Assembly: GCA_013433145.1 (NCBI GenBank)
Contig: CM024171.1
Coordinates: forward strand, 3,203,001 to 3,267,000
Length of the DNA: 64,000 bases
Origin: Ascaris suum
Taxonomy: Eukaryota; Nematoda; Chromadorea; Rhabditida; Ascarididae
Reading direction: 5' to 3'
The notes below the pieces were generated by a model that did no database searches, had not been told where the DNA came from, and saw only the letters and a program-made list of their open reading frames with translations. The translations under genes and the position numbers were made by a program. Shown here piece by piece: positions 23,101-35,500 of the stretch. Positions within the stretch are counted from its first letter, which is position 1; each line of letters opens with the position of its first letter.

Positions 23101-26100
23101 AGCACCAATATGCTGAAAACAATGCTTATAAAATTTCACGGTGAATGTGTCAACTGAGAATGATGAAATCGGAGACAGGTGAATTGAGCTCCGATACTTT
23201 CGGGGTAGGCGACCTCCACCTATCGAATCTGTTTGACGGCCTGCGCATGCTATAGGAATAAATGCTTCGACTACGTCGACCGCCTTAAATGTTTTAAGTG
23301 TCTAGGAAGTGACATTTCTGGCTAGAAAACGCGCCGGGAGAGTGAGCTGCTGTTCGAGCACTCTCGGAATGGCTACTGCACCAGTGAGATTTTTTTTAGG
23401 TACAGTTGTTGCGTTCTGTTATGATCAGATAAGTTCCTGTGATCTCTGTGATCATGGTGATCGTGATTTTGTGTAACAAGTTGTTTTGCTTAGACTTGTG
23501 TTGATCTCTCCCCATGTGGCTTATGGTCCGCCTTAGGGGTCGTAGCCGAGGACATAAATAGGTTGTGGTCTTGTATGTTGAAATGTGCTTTATTATCGTC
23601 TCATGTCGTCGCTCGGAATAAACGAGCTTCCTTGCATCGGTGAGGCTCTTCCGCTCCCGAACAGTCGCAACTGTCCGTTATTTTCGAATACAACTCTGCT
23701 TTGGTTACATAAGACTCAGCTCCCCTTGGTTCGTCTAGCCGTCCAAGTCTCCGAGGGTCTGCACCATCTGCGGAGCTGCGGTCGAGTAAATTACGAGACA
23801 GCTTAGGTATAAGAGGCGAATAATTTATCACGTTTATACAATAAGGTGACAGACACGATGAGACATCACGATAGCTTGAATCGTCGACACGATCCTTCAG
23901 TCGAACCCTTCGCTGCCGCCATCACCTCTCGCACTTCAACGGCCACCCTCGGCTTTTGACTAGCCTAGAACCTGGAATGAGTAGATGAGCACGTCAACTC
24001 CTTTCATACGCTCCTGTTGCTGCCTCAGACGAGCCTTACGACACGTGAGGGGTAGTCGTTTGTTCCGCCTGTGTGCTCTTGAGCTTCTTTCACTCACCTG
24101 GTACGGTTCACTATTCCCGCTTGATCTACCTTGCAATTATTAACAGTTACAATCTTTTATTAGCTGTTTCTTACCTGTGGTATTGGCTTGCAGTGGGCTG
24201 TGGTTTTTGGATGTGGATGTTTTATTACGCTCCTAGAATGTGCACGTGGATGAATTTTGAGGGGAGACGGGGGCGGAGGGAAGGGGAGTTTGGACATAAC
24301 CTTAGAGCACATTACGTCACTGTAGGTCCTGTTGCAAATTGAATATGACAATTGCTTCCCGTACTTCCGAACTCGAGCTTTAATCTTGCCTCGGGGCATC
24401 TTTAAAGGGTTGCGCACTGGACGTGAGACATCCCGACAATCATACAACGGAACATATAGCATGTTTTGACCACAAAGCTTGTAGAGCACGACGCGTATGC
24501 AAGTGACTTGTGTTCATTTCGTTCACCGCAACGTCACTTCGTCAACGACAATACCTTCTTTGATAAGTGATCCCAGGCTTTCGTTCATATGAGGATTCTG
24601 CAGAACACATGGCATATTCTTGTAAGGTGAAGATGACGATGAGATTTTGGGTAGAGAGATTATCTTCTGATGTCGCACAGTGGGATTCCGGGAAATGATG
24701 AGAAGTGTTGCTTCGATCATCCTCAGATCGTTCAGATTGGTTCGTATAATGTCATCGAGCTTACATAAGGATTGGCACAGTTGCAGCCATCAAACTGAGT
24801 ACTTCCGAAAATTTCTTCCAGTAGATAATATATGACAAAACTTTTGACCTAAGTCAACAGAAATCGAAGGATTTGAGCGAAGAAACAGAAAACTTGAAAG
24901 GATTGGCCGTAATGGATTCGGAGGGTTTCTCCGGTGTTTTGCTGTTTGTCATTGTGATGTGGTATTGGAACGTTCCTCCAAGGAAACGTCCCATCTCGGC
25001 TAATTCGAATCCACATTTGTAGTGCTGCCATTTTATTAGATAATTCCTTGCTTGTAGTAAAGATGCTTACTCATTTACACCTGGCCACTACTCTTGAAGT
25101 GGCACAGAGCTACTTTCGTACCCTTCTGAGCTCAAGAAGTTGAGGAATACCTAGTGCCTTATCGTAGAAGATGTTGCAGCATTTATTGTATGCCTGCAAC
25201 TCCGAGAAGTTGTGATGGAAGGGTCTGAGTGTGATGTGAAGACATCTGTGGAGGGGTGGAAAGATTTGTGTGGGAAGGGATGCCGGAAGTCGATGCTGCG
25301 GCTCTAGTTGGTTCAGTGTAGAATACGGCACGCATACTTGAAACGTCAGTGGAAAACCTTATACGCAAACATAACCTTCGATAATTTGTTTGTTAAACAG
25401 ATTTAATCACTTGTTGGGAGGACGATCACGTGAAGAGAACGTCAGTGCCCCACGTTGAGAGAGTTAGAGGAAATGGGTAACTTTTATATGGGCAAAAAGG
25501 CGGTCATCAATCACACGAGGTAAACGGCACAACGATAAGGTCCTTAATTGCGACGAGCAAGAAAAAGCCATAAATCATAAAATACAAGTATAATCGAGCG
25601 AAAGGAGAAATTGACACAGTGGATCAAGTCAGGAGGACAAGGTAGACAAGGCATTGCCTGATGGTCATCGAAATGAATATCTTAGATACTGCATAGTTAA
25701 GTACCTCCAACTTATATTGCTGACAGAATCCAGGATCCAAGCGTAGGAGAGGTTTATTCATATCAGCTGGCAGGAAACCTAATTCGTGTATTGATCAAGA
25801 AATGCAGCGATTCTGAATCACTGAGAAACCTTATCCTGTCATTGCATATGTTCCTTCTTACAAATCGTCAAAGAGACCGATCTACAGTGGGTGTCGATCA
25901 AATGACCCTTGGGGGTTCAGACTTGTTTCAAACGGAGACGTGCCAACTGCATGCTTCTTTTCACAGCTCATAGTTGTCACATCTGCGTTCACTTGTTGTG
26001 TTTATTGCATGTCGTTTTATGATTTGAATGCAATTACTGTTAGGTGATCCGGTAAGGTCGAATAAAAGAAAAAGATGAATAATAACCGAAATGAAAAATA

Positions 26101-26470
26101 TTATTTGCAGATATTATTATGAAAGCACAATGAATTGTGGAATCGAAAACGATTTCCTTATTTAGTCAGGCAGCAAGGAGTGCGGGTGAATTCTTTGAAT
26201 AAAGAATGGACAGGCAATGTTATTTGTTGTTTTCTACCCCAGGCTATATTCAAGTAAATGAGACAATCGACCTATTAATAATTTTGTGGTATCTTAGGTT
26301 GATTTGGTTTAAAGATGAGATTGCCAGTGTTGGCCAAACTTACCAGGCAAGAGCATTCTTTAATGATACATTTCTTTCGGTGGTTGATCGTTTTTATTGA
26401 GTTTAATTGCCAATTTATTGAACGTGAAGCTTTTAGGTGTCCAATCCGGGAGAGTATACTTAACGGTGCC
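20114..26470. other. 6.4-kb region without a supportable gene
   Basis: Only isolated open frames of 60-125 codons are present, on both strands. None forms a phase-consistent exon chain or shows a family I recognise. The stretch near 23,470-23,870 is less AT-rich and has a TATA-like box (about 23553) followed by AATAAA (23617-23622), so it might be a solo LTR. The end of the region must contain the CoREST promoter. Confidence 0.5.
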
Positions 26471-26475
26471 TTTAG
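26471..26475 (+). promoter_or_regulatory. Candidate trans-splice acceptor before the CoREST start
   Basis: TTTAG lies 12 bases before the ATG at 26488, with no plausible upstream coding exon. This is the arrangement expected for a spliced-leader addition site, and it supports 26488 as the start. Confidence 0.35.
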
Positions 26476-26487
26476 GGACGGAGAACA

Positions 26488-29400
26488 ATGTCATCGAAAG
26501 ACGATGAGGCCATCGTAGACGTCGAGCAGAAGCACCATCAAGTTCAAGCGAACGATAGTGGTGACAGCAAAACAGCGAGTTCGAGTACTCATCGTGAAGC
26601 TGAAATCGAGTCGACATCGGGATCCGTTCCTAAGAATCTGAAAGGGGAACAGAATTCGATGGACGAGAAGCGTGAAGATAACCAACAAAGTGCCGACATT
26701 GTCGCTACACTTTCTTCGAGGGTAAAGATGCTGAAGGTAATCGGATTTCAAAATCAGTGAATAAAGCACATCAAATGCAGGGAGATATGATCGATGAAAT
26801 GAAATTCTTAGATGAAGGGGAACAGGAATCCACTGAAGGACGTCAACAACCTAACGAAGAGGATCGCTTCATAGCTGCCTTACTATCAATGAATGACAAT
26901 ATTAAGCAATCGGTGAATGCAGAATCAAATGCTGACAATGTTCTATGTACAGACGTTAATAAAAGTGCAACAAAATTCAGTGAAAATATTCCTGAAGACC
27001 TGAATTTCTTGGAAGACGACGAAGGGCACAACCTACATATGGGACAACAAACGATCGACCAACATCCTTCCAACTCCACAAATGCATCATTTTCAGTGGA
27101 AGAAGATTGGGAAGCTAATGCAGATAGCTTGCTTAATGATGGAGTAAGAGATGAAAACACTAAGGTGACAGCGGATGTTCTTGACGAGATGAACTTTTTT
27201 GAGGAAATAGTCGGCGAGGAAGTTCACGAAAGAGCACATCGAAGTTTCTCACCTCTTGAAGCAAGAACTACAATCGCAGATGTTTCACAGAAAACAGGTA
27301 ATTCGAAAAGCGAAGGGCGGCAATTGGGTCGATCTAAATCAAAGACCGATGAGAAATTTTCTTCCAGGCCTATCAGTTTTGAAGGTGAAAAATCGAGAGA
27401 AGGATTCGCTGATATGGATACAAATGATCGCCTATTTGCGGAGAGCGCTAGTTCGCTAACACAAATCGCTGAGGATGAGCTTCTCGGCTTCAATGTTCTT
27501 GAAGAAGAGGAATACGTTCGCAATAGCACTTATTGGACGGGGACATCTAATGAACAATTAAGCGATGATATTTTGACAGACCATATCGACCAACTTGAAG
27601 ATTATTCGATCGAGAGTGATATTGGCAATACTGAAAGCTGTACTGATGGGCAAATTATTTCCGAGCTTTTGAAGAATATTTTAGACATAGTCGACGATTC
27701 GTCGACTATCGATTCTCAGAATCGATTCGATCTCGTCGAAGATGAAGACAAATATTATCAGTGTGCAACTAATCACGATTATCACAAATTGGAGAATATC
27801 AATGATGATTCAGTTGAATTTTTAGATTCTAAAGAGAAATCAATGGATCATTTGCAAATAGTAATTGAAAGTGATTCCGACGAGGAGAGTCGACGAGTTG
27901 AGCATTCAAATGAGGTGATTTATTTTTTTATAAATTTCATCGAATTTAATCGTTGAACGTTCTAATCCGAAATGATTAATGAATATTTCCCGTAGAACTT
28001 TTATACTCTCGATGAAATAGGCGACACTTTAATATGTGAGGATTCGATATTCATTTCGGTATTTTATGAAGAAAATGTTAAGCATCAAAATTCATAAGTT
28101 GCCGTGACGCGAATATTTGTTTGTTTATTTTATTTTATTTTATTATTTATTTGTTCACTTTATTCGAAATCTTATAGAGAGGAAACATACATATAAGTAA
28201 GTACACATGAGAAATACAATGATTACAAACAGGCGGTAAAAGAAGCGGCGAAAAAGACATAGACGTACACGTTACGAATGAACTGTGATGTTTATTATTA
28301 GTACTTGTATTCATTGCGTCAGGTAACCACAACTCCGGAGTGACCAAGACGTATGAAAGGTAACCCCAGATAATTTAACGTAATAACCTCAGGTACCCTC
28401 ATGTGGCTTCTTTGTTAAAAATTTGATGCCTGAACGTAAAAACGTAACGTTCATAATTGTTTCCTGGATGCATGAATGGTTCACAATCTATTTTCTCTTG
28501 ATGATGTGTATTGATATATCTATTGAAAAGATAGCTGAACAAGGCGGCAAGATTTCTTCCGACCACTTGGTCATAGTGGGCATATAGATTTGAAATGAGC
28601 GCATTAGGTGAAACGGCCTAATTTCCCTAAAGCAATTTTTCTCCGTTTTTGCCAAAAAAGAATTTTTTTTTTCACAACAATCGCCGAATTCCATAGGGAA
28701 CACTAACAACTTGAATTTCATCGGAATTCAAAATTTCTTCAAATCTCTCTTAATTTCAATGCGTCGAAATGATACTCGGAAGTTCGTCGTCCATTTTCGA
28801 TAGTGAGGTGAAAGAGAGAGGAAATGAAGTATTAGTTTATACACGGGAATAGGGCTTTCGACGAGAATAATTCTTAGCGTTTCAGGTAGCTTAGGTATGA
28901 ACAAGTTGGCATCAAGAATTTTCGACTCGATTTATAATGCACTAAAAGAGTTTTGAAATGCACTCAAGAATGTTGTAAATATTTGAAGTTAATAAGGTGT
29001 GGTATTCGAAGTGAGCTGATATTTAAGAGTGGTGACGAAGGAAGCGATGGCGATCGTTCATCGATGAGTGTGCAAGGTGAAGACGACGAGGAATGTGACC
29101 GTGAAAAGGCTATACCTACACACACTCTTGCCGGAGAAGCTCTTGCAGGTGCATTAAATTGCATTCTTAACGCAATAAACTCTTAATAAATGCAACAATA
29201 TCGTCATTTACAGGTCAAATACACTTTCGTTTGGGGGGGGGGGGTGAGATGGAGGAAGGAAGGTGATATTTAAGTCCTTATTTGAAACTGTCCTTTACTA
29301 TTTTTCGTTATTTCGATTTTTTTTGCATTTCTTGCAAAGACGGAGAGAACTGAGAAGATGGAATGGAAATTCTGCAGCGGATCCATCGGAAGAAATATTT

Positions 29401-32400
29401 TGACAAGTAGCCAAAATGTTTTGAAGTATAAAAAATAAGAGCAGTTGAATGCTTTCATATATATCACTCATGTCTTCTATTTATTTTAGTCTGATACATA
29501 CATGGGCAGTGATTAGCCTTCCTTTCCTCCCGTTCACCCCTCCCTTCTAATTTTAGACCCTCATTTTCGGAGTGTGAAGATTGCAGGTAACCACCTCGAT
29601 TAGGGGAGGGATATCTATCAGCGACCGCACTATTTTTTGTCGCTTCCATGTCTCATTAAAACATTCCATCTTTAGCGTTCGTTCTCTTGAATCGGGAGAT
29701 GGTGGAATTGCTCATGCTTGGATTCTTTGTTTATTTTGCAAAGTGCATCCCTCAGATGGAATAATAGGCAAGCTTAAGCTCGGACTTTTATAGATGTTCT
29801 TTTTTTTACTTTGTTCAAGTTGAATTAATCGGTTGCCTACTGATTTTGAAATATTGGAACAGTATTTCGACGGGGAAACTAAATTAAACAAATAAATGTG
29901 CGAATGAATCTGACTTCGGAGTCGCCTATCAGTGCTCCGAAGTTACAAATTCAAGGAGGGGAGTGAGCGGAGAGGAGCCCAGAGTGCTTATGAATTCAAT
30001 TTTCCATTCCATGAGGAAGAGATAGATCTCCATAAACAGCTTCTCATTCACCTCCCTCCCCTTTCCTCTTACTCTTCCCTTAATTCGAGAAAAACTTTCA
30101 GTTGGTATATTTCCCGATTCATTGGGACTTCTGCCGTTGCTGATTTTCAGCGCACATGACGGAAATAATCGGTTGACTATATGAATGTTCTGGAAAAATG
30201 AAAGTAACCTTGTGCTCTATGTAACACCAAAGGTTGTGCCATAACATGCTCTATAACAAAGATTGTCGGCGGAAATTGGTTGACAGTCGGTTTACATAAT
30301 TGAAATCTCGGAAAGATGGCTCTGCAAGGGAGTTTCTACACGATATTATCGTTGATTTGTTTAAGAATAAAATGATCGCCTCAAATACGAATAGTACAAC
30401 TATTAAAATACAAATAAAAGTAATTGCTACGATCAGAAATATAAAAGAAAATGATGCAAAAAAAAACATTGAAACTTTACAGTAAAGTTGTATTTGAAGT
30501 TTATTTTTGATGCCAAATTAATGCATTCTCTTTCAGCTTCAAGTCATTCGACCGCTTGTCGTTTACCAACAAATCTAGAAATACGTGAGGGAATCGATTA
30601 TCAATGTGCTATCGAAGAAGAAATGCAAGAACGTGAAGAGTTAAGCAGATCGGAATCCGAAGATCGAGATTATTGCTTGTGGTTGCCAAAAGATATGCTC
30701 GATAATGACGCTATCGATGATTATCTATCAGTAGCACTTGGAGTCTATGGAATTGAGCAAGATCGCGTGGGTTTTTGTTTGTATTGATAAAATTCAAATA
30801 TCATTTAAATGCAAATTCTCGATTGATAGGGTGTGCAATTATTTGCATATCCGAGTAATGCTAGAAGCATTATTGATGATATTGATTGTGATAAAAATAA
30901 ATAATTGACAGCGTTCATCGTGAATGATAGACGCGAGTCTTCAAAGTTTTGCGATTTTTTCGATCATTTACAGACGTTGTCAGGTTTGTTAATTCGACGA
31001 GTGCACTTGTGGATGTAAGACTGCTTCGACATAATTTTTGACCTATGTAGACAGCAAGAATGCACTGGATTCATCGCGTACAAAAGTCGCTTTCAAGATT
31101 GGACCCTCCCCCCCCCCCCCCCCCAGAGAGATTTAAAACCTCCTGCTTATGAAAATAATCGCTCCTTGTAATGTTCGACGTCGGCTGCTTGTGATGTTTT
31201 GCTTATTACCCGAAATTTCCTCAATTCTTATGACTGGCTTTCCATATTTGTGACCTAGTACCTAATCCTAACAAGTAAACGTTTATATCTGGATACTTGT
31301 CCCAGGTAGAAGGATAACTTCCTCCCAATGTTTGCAGGCACTTTATATTCTTTATACGTGTCACTACGATTTCAATAGCGCCTGCAGAGAAATAAAGAAA
31401 CGACAAGTGCTGAAAGAGGAATGGACCGAAGAGGATATATCGTCGTTCTTGCGTGCCTTTAAATCTTTCGGGAAACGATTCTCGAAGATAAGAAAAGTGG
31501 TTCGTCTCATAAAAATATTCATCATTTTATTTGAAAAGTAGATTTAAATTACGCGTAGTAGTTAAGAATTAAAGATATTATTGAGCTGTTCATGATCCGC
31601 ATCACTAGCTTCGACTTCTGCGATAAGAAATTCAGTTCATTTCATTATATTCTTTATGATCGTTTTGATAAGATTCATGTTTTGTATTGGGCATGGCAAT
31701 AATAGATTAAAACAGGCTGAAATTTTTTAATTGAACGAAATATAGGAGGAATTATTAGCGCATTATGAGAGGACTGGTTTTTCTAAGAACTTTGACCACG
31801 CTATTGCCGCAAATTCCTTTTTTGCCATCAAAAAAAAACTTATTAGTTTTTGCGACATTACTTGTCGAAATTCCTTCAACAAGAATAATACATAATGAAT
31901 GCCATCTTCCTTCCACTTTTTGCGTTTGAAATTTATGAACTAAATTTAGGGCTTGTAAAAATAAAAGCGAATAAATGTAATGAAACGCATTGGTGGAATT
32001 TGGTCAATTTCCAAAAAAGAATTTCCTACTAATATTAACGAAATGAGTGCATAACTGCGGGGAGTATAATATTTTTTCTTCAGATGCCACACAAATCGAC
32101 AGCACAACTAGTTAACTTTTATTACGATATGAAGAAGAAACTCCATCTGAAGGCTATTCTTGAACAACGGGTCGAAGAAGGAGTGGAGGATGATTCAACG
32201 TTTGTTTTTTAATCTCTCCGCTCTCACGATACTATTATGTGCGAGTGAGTTCCGCTAAAAAAGTTTTCAGAGTAAATGATGAGAGTTGGAGGACGGAGGG
32301 CGTCGATGGTGGAAGGAGGGTGGACATGCAGGTTTAGAGCACTTAGGCATAAGTTTTGATGGCATAAAATGTGAGTTTAGACTTGATAGTTTGCCCATTT

Positions 32401-32490
32401 TTTCAAAAATCTTGCAATTGCGTCAAAAAAGAATCGTCTTTTGAACAAATATCTTAAAAAGTCCACTCGGAAAAATTTCGTATACGGTGA

Positions 32491-32582
<92 letters not shown>

Positions 32583-35500
32583 TACATTCCTGTTTCATTT
32601 AAATTTCGTTTGTATAGTTTCATGTGATTATTGCCTCTGGATCGTCATTCTGCACACCGTCGCGTTCAGATGGACGTATTATGTTTTGGACTTGGAGCGG
32701 ATATTTCACACTATCATTACAATCTGTCGTATATGGGCACGTCATTTAAAATGAATCCAATGAGGACAAAAAATTGAAATTCAGAAATTTTAACGAATAA
32801 ATTCAACACGACCCTCCGTAATATTTTGCGTAAATATTTCGCATTTCAGTTCATTAATGGTCACTTCTCCTTCTCCCTTCATAGACATGCATCTGTATGC
32901 GGGCGGTCAACATCCCGTCCAAGCATTGTGAAAAGTTGGTACCAGTAATTAGTATGTGTTCTTGCGGTCATTAGTGACATAGGGGGCTTTTCGAAAGACC
33001 CCACAAAACAGAGTCAGTGCTTTAATTTCCCAAGAAAATCACCAGCACTAATTTATTATTTGCATAGTTTGAGAGTGCTAAAAATGCAGTGCTCGTTTAC
33101 GGCAGCAGCAACAGCCCTGTTCGGACTGCTCACATTTTGTAAAGACGTTAGCCGATGTGGCTCGGAGGGGGATGAGGAGGGGAGGTGGGGAGCGAAATAG
33201 GAAAGAATACATGTGAGTGAAGCAAGTGGCGAACATTCTACAATAACCGAACAACGTATGACGTCACTTTCGAATGGAAGTGAAAATATTTCGCTGATCT
33301 GTATAGTGGGAGATAGAGAATGTTTATAGTGACACGAGTGATTCGGAAGAACAGTCCGATGAACGACACATTGTCGGATCGTGTGAGAACTGCGGCCATG
33401 TTGATAGCAATCTGAAACAAGCTGGCAATAAGAATTTGTGTTGCACCTGTTACGCCTATTGCAGGTAAGCAAATTATGAGTTCCTATACTCGATTCAGTT
33501 TGAAATCGATTATAGCCTATTTAGCACAGTATTTATTCGCATTCAAAGTCATTTCCTTCCATTGACCTTTATTCAGTGTAATATGCTATTCAATTTTCAT
33601 ATTTTATAAGGCTGTAAATCTTTAAATAAATATTTTATCTTTTACTGTATGAAACAACATAGAAGTGATGTATTCTTATAGAAATAGTATAGATTCCAAT
33701 GAGTGCTCCTTGTTGAGAAATTATCATTTTTGTGTCTTCTCATATTTTTTCAGCCCACTCGATGCGATACAGAAATTAATTCCACTTATTAAGCATTTCA
33801 ACGATACTCTCAAAGTTCCCACATAAAGGGTTATTCTTTATGGAAGCTAGTGTTAAGGTGGAGAGAAATAAAGGTTATCGTAAAACGTGAAATTGCTACT
33901 GCGAATTTATTGAGCAGTGCTAATAAACTCTCATTTTAGAGGTTCTCAACGTCGTTACCCACATGTGATGACGTCATTCGAATGTGAACGTAATGACAAC
34001 AAACATGTGAAGTGCCCATTGAGTGAGCTCAATTTGTGTCGTATTTGTTTTGACTCGATTTTATATTTGTTGTTGCATATCTCTCGGATGCGAATTTGAA
34101 TGCAATCGTCTCGTCGATGCTTGCTACATTTATCTAGCTGCTTGCTTTGTCTGAGTTGTGACAGCCGACTGCATAGTGTCAATAATTGGACAACGCGGTT
34201 TTCGATGTGTAGGTATCACGAACAAGAGGCAGATAATTCACGAACTCTAGTGGAATAGAGGATCACGACGGAGGGGAAGGAGAGAGGCTGCATTATTATT
34301 CGAGATGGATTGGGGATTATGAGAGTAATGTGCTCTTAACGCTATGTTATGGGATATAAAATGCTCGAGGGTGTTGTTGTAGAGATGGTCGATGTGGTCG
34401 AATCGTTTGCTGACTTTTATACTCAATATTTTGTGGATCAGAAGAAGGATGAAGAGGCGGCAAGTACTCAGACAGCCACAGGGGATAATGATGTAGTGAT
34501 TGTGCAACCGGCTGCAAACGATAACGCCGTGACGTCGCATTCGTCTTATTCGATCGAGAAATATTGCAAGGCGAAATTTAAGAAAATGATGCAGTAAGTG
34601 GTTGTAATGGTTTTTTGCAGTTTATTCTTTGCTTAATAATTGATGGGAAATATCAAAATTTGACGCTGTTGCATAGAAAATCAATGGTTATTTATGCGTA
34701 GTTGAATGGATTGGTTATGAGTAGATTAGTTAGATTTCTTTTTGGAGGGAAGGGATTCTTTTTTTCTTGTTCTTTTTTTGAGGTATTTGCTTTTTTCTAA
34801 ATGCTTTCTGCCTTTTTTTGAAAGAGTATGGAGGAGGGAGAGGGAATTAATTTGCAATAGACCTCCTCAGTGACACTCAACATATCACACATTATTGTTT
34901 GTTTCAGAGAGAAGGAGAAGCTGGCACTTCGTGAACGCTCACGTTGTGTTCGTATGCAACATGAAGATTCACTGCAAGTTGAACATCATCTCACTAGTGG
35001 TGCATTTTTGCTTTCTTTCAATTTCTATTCATCTCATCCGTTGATTTTTTTACTTCCAGAACTTTATCTGGATGGAGTTCTCTATTACATTTGTGTCAAT
35101 TTTGTTGACTTTCTTTGATTATACGAATACCACAACCTTGAGATACACTATTGGATCGTTCTCTTGCAGATTTTTAACTGGGAATAGTCGGGGTTTTAAT
35201 CATTTGAATCTGTTATTATGGCAACATGAAATTTGAATTGGTACAACAAAGCGAGATTGATTGGTTGTATGCGAAGTGAATATGCTAATAAATGAAATGA
35301 CGGAAATTTGCAAATATTTGTGCTATAAATTGATGCTGTTTGTCCGTGAATGAGTATCATCCACTTGCTTATTTGTTTGTGAATAAAAATTCAGTCGAAC
35401 GAATTGTCCCGAATTGCCCTATCTACTAGATTTGCATATTGAATACGGCTTCATTTCACTTAATTATCCGACCAATAAGCAAATTTCAGCACGAATAGTT

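Noticed and set aside
22893..23144. 83-codon open frame on the + strand with a plausible-looking composition
   Set aside because: A second frame over the same bases looks equally protein-like, and no exon chain or family match supports either.
24073..25368. Several open frames on both strands
   Set aside because: No phase-consistent chain and no similarity I can name.
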